This document shows, piece after piece, positions 26,444-38,738 of a DNA stretch of 64,000 nt. The translations under genes were made by a program, and so were the position numbers. Source of the DNA: Roseateles_B sp041913905. GTDB taxonomy: Bacteria > Pseudomonadota > Gammaproteobacteria > Burkholderiales > Burkholderiaceae_C. The notes beneath the pieces were generated by a model. That model saw nothing but the letters and a program-made list of their open reading frames with translations. It made no database searches and was not told the DNA's origin. How positions within the stretch are numbered: position 1 is the stretch's first letter; every line of letters begins with the position of its first letter. The stretch covers positions 100,483 to 164,482 of the forward strand of contig JAYSEK010000005.1 in the NCBI GenBank assembly GCA_041913905.1, in the 5' to 3' direction.

Positions 26444-28833
26444 TCGTTGAGGAGCATGCGCCCGCCCAGCGCGGGCAAGGGCAGGGTGAGGCGACCTTGC
26501 ACGGCCTGGAAGACTTCACCGCTGAGGGCATCGCGCCAGCGGGTGGGCATCTCGCGGCTCAGCGGGACGCTGACGCGGCTCGCCGCGGCGGCATTGCTGA
26601 GCACGGTCAGCACCTGCGCCTCGCCCAGCCGGCGAGGCAGGGCCAGGTGTTGCGCGGTGGCCAGCAGCGGGGCCTGCGGCAGGCCGCGGCGCAGCACGGC
26701 GTGCTGCTGGCGCAGCGCGGCCAGGCGGCGCAGGTCCGCGTGCAGGCTTTCGTCGGGTCGGCCGCCCTGGTCGGCCCAGGGGTAGGGCGCGCGGTTGTAG
26801 GGATCCTCGCCGCCGCCTACGCCGACTTCATCGCCGTAATAGATGCTGGGCGCTCCCGGCGCGCTCATCTGCAGCAGCCAGGCCAGGCGCAGACGCTGGC
26901 GGGCCCGCTGCCGCTGCGCGGGCGTGCTGTCGTCACGTTCACCCAGCGCGAAGAGCGCCCGCGGCTGGTCGTGGCTGGAGAGCAGGTTCATGTTGGCGAG
27001 CAGCGACTGCGGGGGATAGGCCTCGCGCATGAACTCCAGCTGGGCAGCCAACTGCCGCGCATCGCCGCCGGCCGCGAAGTCCAGCGCCGCGTTGCGGAAG
27101 ATGTAGTTCATCGTGGCGTCGAAGCTGTCGCCCAGGAAGTACTTGCTGGCATCGAACCAGGTCTCGGCAATGGTGATCGCGTCCGGCCTGTGCGCCTTGA
27201 CGGCGCGCCGCCATTCGCGCCAGAAGTCGTCGGGCACCCAAGGGGCCACGTCCATGCGCCAGCCGGCTGCACCGCGGTCCAGCCATTGCTGCATCACGCT
27301 GTCGGGCCGGCCGTAGGCGAAATCGCGGAAGGCGCGGCTGGACTTGTCCAGCTCCGGCAGGTCGCTGACGCCCACCCAGCCCTTGAACTGCTTGTCGGCC
27401 GAGCTTTGGCTGGCATCGAAGCTGAACCAGCCCGCATAGGGCGAATCCGGCCGTATGCGCCCGCCGCGGAAGGCGCCCCGGCTGTCGTAGCGGGCAAAGC
27501 GGTCGAAGTACAGCGAGTCCGCACCCACATGGTTGAGCGAGGCATCGGGCAGCACGCGCAGGCCGCGCCTGGCGGCTTCGGCGCAGAGCCGTTCGAAGTC
27601 CGCGTTGCTGCCCAGGGCCGGGTCGACCTGGGTGTAGTCGGCCGTGTCGTACTTGTGGTTGCTGGCTGCGCGGAAGATGGGCGTCAGGTAGATCGTGTTG
27701 GCGCCCAGGTCCTTGATGTGGTCGAGCTTCTCGATGATGCCGGCCAGGTCTCCGCCAAAGAAGTCGTTGTTGTAGACGCCGTCGGAGCCGTCGCTGCTGC
27801 CGGGCTTGTAGGGCTTCTCGGTCCAGCGGGCATGCCGCTCGACGTCGTGGTCCTGGTAGCGGTCCTGCACGCGACCGCCGCCGGGGCGCGGGTCGTTGCC
27901 GGGGTCGCCATTGCGGAAGCGCTCGGGGAAGATGGCGTAGTAGACGGCGTCCTGCGCCCAGTCCGGCACCTGGAAATCGGCCGCGTGGATGGTCTGGCGG
28001 TAGCGGCGGATGCGGCGGGTGTCCGCAGGCAGAGCCTCGACCACGGCGGGGCCCATGCTGCCTTTCTCGCGGGTCCAGGCGACCGTGTCCTTGTTGTTCT
28101 GCAACGCGTAGCGGCCTTTGTCGGTCTCCAGTTCAAACCAGTAGCCGAAGATGCCGACCTCGTCGAAGCGCACCGTCGCGCTGAAGCCCGTGCCCAGACC
28201 GTGTCCTTCCGGCGTCATGGCGATGCGCTGCAGCGGCTCGTAGCTCAGCTGTTCCTGGTTGCCGCTCAGGTGGCGCTTCTCCAGCACCAGGGTGGCGCGC
28301 AGCAGGCCAGGGCGGGTGCTGGCCAGCGCGAAGCGGATCTCCGTGCCCTGGGGCTGCGCGCCGAAGGGCGTCTTGGCGTCGGCATGGCGCGAGTCGAAGT
28401 GCGTGCTCAGCGCGGCTTCGTCGCTGATGCGGGCCGGCGGCGTGGGCTTGAAGCCGGGCGGGCGCTGCGCCAGCCGGGGGCGGCCCTGGGCGTCGAAGTC
28501 CAGGCGCAGGGTGTGGGCGCCGCGCAGGTCCAGGTGGTAGTTGCCCACCACGGCGCCACCGCGCGCCAGGCGGCCCTGGGGGTCGCTGCCCAGGGTGCTG
28601 TCCGGTGTCCAGGCTTCGTCGGCAATCTTGAACTCCTGCCGGCCCTGGGCCTGCAGGTTCAGGTAGTAGGCATCGCAGCGGTACTCGAAGGCCTGCTCGT
28701 CCTGCGCGGCCCAGTTGTTGAGGCTGCCGCGCAGATAGAGCGTGGTGGCGCCCAGGGGCGCGGGCTGGCAAGACCTGGCACCGGCGGCGGGCGCGGCCAG
28801 GGCCAGCGCGAGGGCGAGCAACAGGGCCCTCAT
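26440..28833 (-). CDS. Secreted GH13 alpha-glucan hydrolase (neopullulanase/cyclomaltodextrinase type)
   Basis: This 797-residue enzyme has a signal peptide ending at APAAGA. An N-terminal carbohydrate-binding-like domain (TTLYLRGSLNNWAAQDEQAFEY) is followed by an insert domain and a GH13 barrel from about residue 290. Catalytic residues are visible: nucleophile Asp in GWRMDVAPW, acid/base Glu in ITIAETWFDA and Asp in LLSSHDQPRA. The motif NNDFFGGDLAGIIEKLDHIKDLGANTIYLTPIF is typical. It would cut alpha-glucans in the periplasm or outside the cell to feed the MalEFGK importer. It overlaps malG and the aldo/keto reductase by four bases each. The ATG at 28833 matches the signal-peptide start. 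Confidence 0.9.
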   Translation of the reverse strand: MRALLLALALALAAPAAGARSCQPAPLGATTLYLRGSLNNWAAQDEQAFEYRCDAYYLNLQAQGRQEFKIADEAWTPDSTLGSDPQGRLARGGAVVGNYHLDLRGAHTLRLDFDAQGRPRLAQRPPGFKPTPPARISDEAALSTHFDSRHADAKTPFGAQPQGTEIRFALASTRPGLLRATLVLEKRHLSGNQEQLSYEPLQRIAMTPEGHGLGTGFSATVRFDEVGIFGYWFELETDKGRYALQNNKDTVAWTREKGSMGPAVVEALPADTRRIRRYRQTIHAADFQVPDWAQDAVYYAIFPERFRNGDPGNDPRPGGGRVQDRYQDHDVERHARWTEKPYKPGSSDGSDGVYNNDFFGGDLAGIIEKLDHIKDLGANTIYLTPIFRAASNHKYDTADYTQVDPALGSNADFERLCAEAARRGLRVLPDASLNHVGADSLYFDRFARYDSRGAFRGGRIRPDSPYAGWFSFDASQSSADKQFKGWVGVSDLPELDKSSRAFRDFAYGRPDSVMQQWLDRGAAGWRMDVAPWVPDDFWREWRRAVKAHRPDAITIAETWFDASKYFLGDSFDATMNYIFRNAALDFAAGGDARQLAAQLEFMREAYPPQSLLANMNLLSSHDQPRALFALGERDDSTPAQRQRARQRLRLAWLLQMSAPGAPSIYYGDEVGVGGGEDPYNRAPYPWADQGGRPDESLHADLRRLAALRQQHAVLRRGLPQAPLLATAQHLALPRRLGEAQVLTVLSNAAAASRVSVPLSREMPTRWRDALSGEVFQAVQGRLTLPLPALGGRMLLNE

Positions 28834-29720
28834 CCCTTCACCCCGCCCGCGGTGAGGCCGGAGACGATCCAGCGCTGCGCCAGCAGGAAGACGAGCGTGA
28901 TCGGCAGGCCCGACAGCACCGCCGCGGCGGCGAAGTCGCCCCACAGGAAGCGCTGGTCATGCAGGAAGTACTTGGAGCCCACGGCCAGGGTCAGGTTGCC
29001 TTCCTCGCGCAGCAGCACCGAAGCCACCGGGTACTCGATGATGGCGCCGATGAAGGCCAGCACGAAGCAGACCATCAGGATGGGCAGGGCCATGGGCAGC
29101 AGCACGCGGCGGAAGGCCTGCCAGTGGCTGGCGCCATCGACCTTGGCGTTCTCCTCGATCTCGGTGGGGATGGTCTCGAAGTAGCCCTTGATGGTCCAGA
29201 TATGCGTGGCCACGCCGCCCAGGTAGGCCAGCACCAGGCCCGCATGCGTCTCCAGACCCAGCACGGGCACCTGGCTGCCGATGGCCTCGAAGATGGCGTA
29301 GATCGCCACCAGGGCCAGCACGGGCGGGAACATCTGCAGCAGCAGCATGCTGTTCAGGATGCCCGCCTTGAAGGGGAACTTCAGCCGAGCGAAGGCATAG
29401 GCCGCGGTGGTGGAGATGGCCACGATGGCAAAGGCCGAGATCGTGGCGACCTTGATGGAGTTCCACAGCCAGGTCAGCACGGGGAAGGGCGGCTGCACCA
29501 GCGTGCCGTCCGGCCCCGGATAGGGGATGCCCAGCGCCAGCTTCCAGTGCTCCAGGCTGATTTCGCTGGGAATCAGGCTGCCGGTGGCGAAGTTGCCCGG
29601 CCGCAGCGAGATGGACAGCACCGCCAGCAGCGGGAACAGGGTCAATGCCAGAAAGCCCCACAGCAGGGCGTGCGCCGCGAAGACGCGCCAGCGGGCTTGC
29701 TTGCCTCTAACGATGGCCAT
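28830..29720 (-). CDS. malG: Maltose/maltodextrin ABC permease MalG
   Basis: This 296-residue inner-membrane permease has six predicted membrane segments and the EAA loop ENAKVDGASHWQAFRRVLLPMALP that contacts MalK. It starts with a basic segment and ends GLTAGGVKG, as in MalG proteins. It pairs with MalF. Nine bases separate it from malF; it overlaps the GH13 gene by four. Confidence 0.93.
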   Translation of the reverse strand: MAIVRGKQARWRVFAAHALLWGFLALTLFPLLAVLSISLRPGNFATGSLIPSEISLEHWKLALGIPYPGPDGTLVQPPFPVLTWLWNSIKVATISAFAIVAISTTAAYAFARLKFPFKAGILNSMLLLQMFPPVLALVAIYAIFEAIGSQVPVLGLETHAGLVLAYLGGVATHIWTIKGYFETIPTEIEENAKVDGASHWQAFRRVLLPMALPILMVCFVLAFIGAIIEYPVASVLLREEGNLTLAVGSKYFLHDQRFLWGDFAAAAVLSGLPITLVFLLAQRWIVSGLTAGGVKG

Positions 29721-29729
29721 GAGGTTTCC

Positions 29730-31340
29730 TTACTGCTGTGATTTGCGCATGAGGCGGAGGTTCAGCAAGGACATCGCCGCCACCAGGAAGAAGATCAGCG
29801 TCGAGATCGCTGCCGCCAGGCCGAAGTCCGAGCCCGAATCGCGGAAGGCGATGCGGTAGGTGTAGGACACCAGGATGTCCGTCTGCCCCGCCGGCAGCTT
29901 GGTGGAGAGGAAGTCCGGTCGGCCATCGGTCAGCAGGGCGATCAGCACGAAGTTGTTGAAGTTGAAGGCGAAGGCGCTGATCAGCAGGGGCGAGAGCGGC
30001 TTGATGATCAGCGGCGCGGTGATGCGCCGGAAGTTGGTCCAGGGCCCGGCGCCGACGATGGCCGAGGCTTCGTACAGGTCCGAGGGAATGGACTTCAGCA
30101 GCCCCGAGCACAGGATCATGATGTAGGGATAGCCCAGCCAGATGTTGACGATCAGCAGCATCAGCTTGGCCAGCAGCGGGTCCGCGAACCAGGCGGGCTT
30201 GACGCCGAAGAGGGCGTCGAGGATGGCGTTGATCTCGCCGAAGTTCTGGTTGAACAGGCCCTTGAACACCAGGATGGAGATGAAGCCCGGCACCGCATAG
30301 GGCAGGAAGAGCAGGGTGCGGTAGGCGGTGCGGCCCTTGAGCTCCTCCCAGTTCAGCAGCACGGCCAGGAACATGCCGATGAAGGTGGCGCCCGCCACCG
30401 TGGCCAGCGAGAACAGCACGGTCCAGACGAAGATGCTGACGAAGGGGCCGCGGAACTCGGCATCGAAGAGCATGCGGCTGTAGTTCTGCAGGCCCACCAG
30501 CACCTTGTAGCCGGGCTGCAGGATCTCGCCGCCGGCCTGGTCCTGGCTGCGGTAGTAGCCGGTCTTGCCATCGGGGGCGAAGCGCCGGCCGTCGGCCGTG
30601 CGCAGCAGGCTGCCATCCGCCTGTTCGATGTAGTGCGGCGCCACGGGGCCGAACTCGCGCAGGCCCAGGTAGCGCAGCTGTGCCTCGGGGCCGCTGCGGT
30701 CCGGCAGCTGCAGCTGCAGCTGGGCCAGGGCCTCGCGGTGCCGGATCAGCTCGCGCAGGGGCAGGGCGGGCTGCGCAGGCAGCGGCGCTTCTGCGGCGGG
30801 CTGCATCGTGACCTTGAGCGGTTCGCGCGTTGTCTTCAGGGCCAGCGGCGGCGAGACATAGCGCGGCTCGGCTGCGTCCGGCGCGCTCAGCACCAGGCGG
30901 AACGCTGGGCCGTCGGCATGCAGGCCAAAGCCCATCACGCCCGGCTCGATCACCTCGTGCTGGTCCAGCAGGTAGGCCCGCACGCGCTCCTGGCTCAGGA
31001 GGTGAGCCGAGGAGTAGTTGGTGAAGCCGATCTGTGCCGTGTAGAGCAGCGGGAAGGCGATGAAGATCGCCATGCCCGCCACACCGGGGAAGAGGTAGCG
31101 CCAGGCGAAGCCGGCGCGCAGGTAGACATAGAAGGTCGCGCCAAAGAGGGTCAGCGCGCCGGCCGCCCAGGCCGTCTGCCCGGCGGCGTAGATGGCGAAG
31201 ACCAGGTACAGCGCGCCCAGCATCAGCAGCGCCACGACGGGCCAGCGCAGCAGCGTGGCCAGGCGGTGCCAGATCGAGGGCGGCAGCGTGCCATAGGCCG
31301 CGGCCAGCGGAGAGGGGGATGCAGCGGAATTCGGGTTCAT
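29730..31340 (-). CDS. malF: Maltose/maltodextrin ABC permease MalF
   Basis: This 536-residue protein has three N-terminal hydrophobic segments, then a large periplasmic loop (about residues 110-290) like the P2 loop of MalF that receives MalE. Further membrane segments surround the EAA loop YEASAIVGAGPWTNFRRITAPLI. Length and layout match the MalF family. It is co-transcribed with malE upstream and malG downstream. Confidence 0.93.
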   Translation of the reverse strand: MNPNSAASPSPLAAAYGTLPPSIWHRLATLLRWPVVALLMLGALYLVFAIYAAGQTAWAAGALTLFGATFYVYLRAGFAWRYLFPGVAGMAIFIAFPLLYTAQIGFTNYSSAHLLSQERVRAYLLDQHEVIEPGVMGFGLHADGPAFRLVLSAPDAAEPRYVSPPLALKTTREPLKVTMQPAAEAPLPAQPALPLRELIRHREALAQLQLQLPDRSGPEAQLRYLGLREFGPVAPHYIEQADGSLLRTADGRRFAPDGKTGYYRSQDQAGGEILQPGYKVLVGLQNYSRMLFDAEFRGPFVSIFVWTVLFSLATVAGATFIGMFLAVLLNWEELKGRTAYRTLLFLPYAVPGFISILVFKGLFNQNFGEINAILDALFGVKPAWFADPLLAKLMLLIVNIWLGYPYIMILCSGLLKSIPSDLYEASAIVGAGPWTNFRRITAPLIIKPLSPLLISAFAFNFNNFVLIALLTDGRPDFLSTKLPAGQTDILVSYTYRIAFRDSGSDFGLAAAISTLIFFLVAAMSLLNLRLMRKSQQ

Positions 31341-31347
31341 GCGCGGC

Positions 31348-32519
31348 TCACTTCTTCAGGAGCATGCGGGCGGCGGCGCCGTCCAGGGCGTCCTTGGGGC
31401 TTTGCAGGCCATTGCTGATGGCCTCCAGCGCCGCGTCCATGGCGGTCCAGAAGCGGCCCACCTCGGGGATGTTGGGAATGGGCTCACCCAGCCGGGCGTT
31501 CTCCATGCTGGCCTTGATCAGCGGATTGACCGAGAGCTCGGCGTAGAAGGCCTTGTTGGCCGGCACGCCGATGGGCACGTCGGCATCCAGCACCTTCAAG
31601 GCCTCGGGCCGCAGCAGGTGCTCTTCCAGGAACTCGCGGGCGATGTCCTTCTGGCGCGAGGGCGCGGCAATCATGCAGCCCAGCACGCCGACGAAGGGCT
31701 TGGAATACTGGCCCGGCTTCAGGCCTGGCACTGGCGCCACGCCGAAGTCGATGCCGGCGCGGCGGGCGTTGTCCCAGGCCCAGGGGCCGGAGATCATCAT
31801 GGCCACCTCGCCACGCGCAAAGCCGCTCTCCATCTCGGCGTAATTGGCGCCTTTGGGCATGTGGCCCTCGCGCACCAGGCGGTTGATCATCTCGGCGCCG
31901 GCCAGCGCGCCCGCGTTGTTCACGTGGACCTGGCTGGCGTCGAAGTCCCCGCGCGCATCGCGGCCGTAGATCTGTCCGCCCGCGCCGGCCAGCAGCTGCC
32001 AGCTGAAGAAGCTCTTGTTGTAGTGCCAGAGGATGGCGTGCTTGCCCTGGGTCTGCAGGCGCCGGTCCAGCTGGATCACCTCGTCGAAGGTCTTGGGCGG
32101 CGTGGGCACCAGTGCCTTGTTGTAGATGAGGCCGGTGGTCTCGATGGCAATCGGATAGCCCCACGTGCGGCCCTGGTAGCTGAAGGCGCGCCAGGCGGTC
32201 TCCTCGATCTCTCCGCGCAGCCGCGCAGAGGGGCGCAGCGGGGTCAGCAGGCCGGCCTTGGCCCATTCGCCCACGCGGTCATGCGGCCAGCAGAAGATGT
32301 CCGGGCCCTTGCCGGCGCCGGCCGCCTGCTGGAATTTGTCGGTGGCATCCACCGGGTGCTCCACCACCACCTTGACGCCGGAGACTTTCTCGAAGGCGTG
32401 GCCCACCTGCTGCAGGCCGTTGTAGGCCTTGTCACCATTGATCCAGACCAGCAGCGTGGGCGGCGTGGCGGCCTGCGCCAGGCCACCCGCCAGCAGCGAC
32501 AGCGCAGCGAGTGCGGCCC

Positions 32520-32523
<4 letters not shown>
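31348..32523 (-). CDS. malE: Maltose/maltodextrin-binding protein MalE
   Basis: This 391-residue periplasmic binding protein has a signal peptide ending at GLAQA. The mature part TLLVWINGDKAYNGLQQVGHAFEKVSGVKVVVEHP is strongly MalE-like, with GYPIAIETTGLIYNK and a C-terminal PNIPEVGRFWTAMDAAL. It delivers maltodextrins to MalFGK2. It overlaps malK by four bases, an unusual order (malK first) indicating translational coupling from the ATPase gene. Confidence 0.94.
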
Positions 32524-33638
<1,115 letters not shown>

Positions 33639-33720
33639 TTGTCTACCTCCGCCAGGCCTGCGGGAGCCGGCCGGCTTGTCTCGCTCATGGGGTGGTCCGG
33701 GCGTGGCCTCAGACCTCGTT

Positions 33721-33845
33721 TGTAGAGAATATACAGATCAAAATGTAGTCTTACAACGTGAAGAACCCGTCATGTAGGAAATGTAGTCATTGAAAATCAA
33801 AGACTTAGTGCTGATATCGGGTTAACCCGCTGTAGTGAAACTACA
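33721..33845. promoter_or_regulatory. Cluster of HexR-like operators, malK/glgP divergent promoter
   Basis: The gap of about 400 bases between malK and glgP is AT-rich in its malK-proximal part and holds repeated TGTAG/CTACA half-sites. TGTAGTGAAACTACA at 33831-33845 is a perfect TGTAGTNNNACTACA palindrome. TGTAGAGAATATACA at 33721-33735 keeps the outer TGTA/TACA. TGTAGTCTTACA at 33744-33755 is a short-spaced variant. Single half-sites occur at 33773 and 33782. They lie between the divergent glycogen/maltodextrin operons and can control both. Bases 33846-34043 show no further clear elements. Confidence 0.7.
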
Positions 33846-34043
33846 CAAAATTGATTGGCTGGGTGATACTTTCACCGTCGCGCCCACCTGAGCGATCCGT
33901 GTGGGCTGTGTGTCCGATGTGCCGATGGGCCCGCCAGCCGGGTCCGCGGTCGACTGTAGGGGGCCGGGCTTTGACCGCCTCCTGGGTGAAATCCGATGTT
34001 GTCCACACTTCTCAAGACGGCCCGTTCCACGGCGCGAGGTGCC

Positions 34044-36539
<2,496 letters not shown>

Positions 36540-36551
36540 CGACAGCCGCAC

Positions 36552-38738
36552 ATGCTGGACGACGACGCCCTGCAAGCCCTGGCGGAGGCCAGGCACGGCG
36601 ATCCCTTCGCCGTGCTGGGCCTGCACGCGGACGGGCAGGGGCGCCTGTGGATGCGCGCCTGCCTGCCGGGCGCGCAGGCCGTGCAGCTGCTGGATGCAGC
36701 GACGGGGCGCGCGCTGTGCGAGCTGCCGGCGCGCATCGAGGGCCTGGTCTTCGAGGCCGCCGTGCCGCGGCGGCGCAAGCATTTCACCTACCGTCTGGCC
36801 GTGCAATGGCAGGGGGACGGGCCCTGGCAGCTGCTGGATGATCCCTATGCCTTCGGTCCGCAGCTTTCGGACGACGACCTGCAGCCGCTCGCGGCCGGCG
36901 AGCACCTGCGCCCCTGGCAGGTGCTGGGCGCCCATCTGCAGCAGGTGGACGGCGTGGCCGGCACGCGCTTTGCTGTCTGGGCGCCCCATGCCCGCCGCGT
37001 CAGCGTGGTGGGCAGCTTCAACCAGTGGGACGGCCGCCGCCATCCGATGCGGCGCCGCCATGAGGCCGGCGTCTGGGAGCTCTTCATCCCGGCGGTGCAG
37101 GCGGGTGATCTCTACAAGTTCGAGATCCTGGGCGCAGAGGGTCAGGTCTTGCTGAAGGCCGATCCCTTCGCGCGGCGGGCGCAATTCCGGCCGAACACGG
37201 CCAGCATCGTTTGCGTCGAGCCCTCCCAGATCCGACTGCCGGTGGACCGCCGCCCGGTGAACCGGCGTGACGCGCCCATCAGCATCTATGAGGTGCATGC
37301 CACGTCCTGGCGGCGGCCGCCCGGCGGCGGCCCCGCGGACTTCGTGGACTGGGACACCCTGGCCGCCACGCTGCCGGGCTATGCCGCGGGCCTGGGTTTC
37401 ACGCACGTCGAGCTGCTGCCCATCAGCGAGCATCCCTTCGACGGTTCCTGGGGCTACCAGGCCCTGGGCCTCTATGCGCCCACGGCGCGCCTGGGCGATC
37501 CGCGCGGCCTGGCCCGCTTCGTCGAGGCCTGTCACGCCCAGGGCCTGGGCGTGCTGCTGGACTGGGTGCCCGCGCATTTCCCCGCCGACGCGCACGGCCT
37601 CGTGCAGTTCGACGGCACGCACTGCTATGAATATGCCGATCCGCGCGAGGGCTTTCATCGCGACTGGAACACGCTGATCTACCACTTCGGCCGCCACGAG
37701 ACCCGGCAGTTCCTGGTCGGCAATGCGCTCTACTGGCTGGAGCAATGGGGCGTGGACGGTCTGCGCGTCGATGCGGTGGCCTCCATGCTGTACCGCGACT
37801 ACTCCCGCCCGCCCGGCGAGTGGCTGCCCAATGTGCACGGCGGCCGCGAGAACCTCGAGGCCATCGCCTTCCTGCGCCGCATGAACGAGGTGATCGGCGC
37901 CGAGGCGCCGGGGGGCATCACCGTGGCGGAGGAGTCCACCAGCTTTCCCGGCGTGAGCGCGCCCACCTCGGCCGGCGGCCTGGGCTTCCACTACAAATGG
38001 AATATGGGCTGGATGAACGACACCCTGCGCTACATGCGCGAGGATCCCATCCACCGCAAATGGCATCACGAGAAGATGAGCTTCGGCCTGGTCTACGCCT
38101 TCAGCGAGAACTTCGTGCTGCCACTCTCGCACGACGAGGTGGTGCACGGCAAGGGTTCGCTGCTGGGCAAGATGCCGGGTGACGCCTGGCAACGCTTCGC
38201 CAACCTGCGCGCCTACTACGGCTTCATGTGGGGCCACCCGGGCAAGAAGCTGCTGTTCATGGGCCAGGAATTCGCGCAGGACAGCGAGTGGAACCACGAT
38301 GCCGAGCTGCCCTGGGCGCTGCTGGACCAGCCCGCCCATGCCGGCGTGCAGACCCTGGTCCGCGACCTGAACCGTCTTTATCGCGAACGACCCAGCCTGC
38401 ACCGCCTGGACTGCGAGGCCGCGGGCTTCCAGTGGCTGGTCAGCGAGGACCGCGATCATTCCGTCTTCGCCTGGCTGCGCCGGGACGGCGCGGGCGAGCA
38501 GACCCTGGTGGTCTGCAATTTCACGCCGGTGCCGCGCGAGGGCTATGCCATTCCTCTGCCGCCCGCCCTGCACGACAGCCATTGGCGCGAGCGCCTGAAC
38601 ACCGATTCCGCCCACTACGGCGGCAGCAATGCCGGCAATGCGGCGGGCGTGCTGGCTGTGGTCGACGGTTGCCTGCGCCTGCACCTGCCGCCGCTGGCCA
38701 CGCTGTTTCTCGTCCCTGAACCTGCCGACCATGCCTGA
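36552..38738 (+). CDS. glgB: 1,4-alpha-glucan branching enzyme
   Basis: This 728-residue GH13 enzyme has an N-terminal branching-enzyme domain, a CBM48 domain (FAVWAPHARRVSVVGSFNQWDG) and the catalytic barrel. Catalytic residues lie in GLRVDAVASMLYRDYSR (Asp), ITVAEESTSFPG (Glu) and LPLSHDEVVHGKGS (Asp). It makes alpha-1,6 branches in glycogen. It lies 12 bases after glgP and overlaps glgX by eight bases. A dispersed-motif copy (37139-37152) lies inside, encoding GQVLLK. The glycogen synthase and ADP-glucose pyrophosphorylase genes are not in the window. Confidence 0.96.
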   Translation: MLDDDALQALAEARHGDPFAVLGLHADGQGRLWMRACLPGAQAVQLLDAATGRALCELPARIEGLVFEAAVPRRRKHFTYRLAVQWQGDGPWQLLDDPYAFGPQLSDDDLQPLAAGEHLRPWQVLGAHLQQVDGVAGTRFAVWAPHARRVSVVGSFNQWDGRRHPMRRRHEAGVWELFIPAVQAGDLYKFEILGAEGQVLLKADPFARRAQFRPNTASIVCVEPSQIRLPVDRRPVNRRDAPISIYEVHATSWRRPPGGGPADFVDWDTLAATLPGYAAGLGFTHVELLPISEHPFDGSWGYQALGLYAPTARLGDPRGLARFVEACHAQGLGVLLDWVPAHFPADAHGLVQFDGTHCYEYADPREGFHRDWNTLIYHFGRHETRQFLVGNALYWLEQWGVDGLRVDAVASMLYRDYSRPPGEWLPNVHGGRENLEAIAFLRRMNEVIGAEAPGGITVAEESTSFPGVSAPTSAGGLGFHYKWNMGWMNDTLRYMREDPIHRKWHHEKMSFGLVYAFSENFVLPLSHDEVVHGKGSLLGKMPGDAWQRFANLRAYYGFMWGHPGKKLLFMGQEFAQDSEWNHDAELPWALLDQPAHAGVQTLVRDLNRLYRERPSLHRLDCEAAGFQWLVSEDRDHSVFAWLRRDGAGEQTLVVCNFTPVPREGYAIPLPPALHDSHWRERLNTDSAHYGGSNAGNAAGVLAVVDGCLRLHLPPLATLFLVPEPADHA

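Noticed and set aside
26497..29184. A plus-strand open frame of about 895 codons opposite the GH13 gene and malG
   Set aside because: It is antisense to an enzyme with complete catalytic residues; no ribosome site or domain supports it.
32086..32096. AGGTCTTGG in malE as a further dispersed-motif copy
   Set aside because: Only eight bases match and the flanking CAG and GCC are missing.
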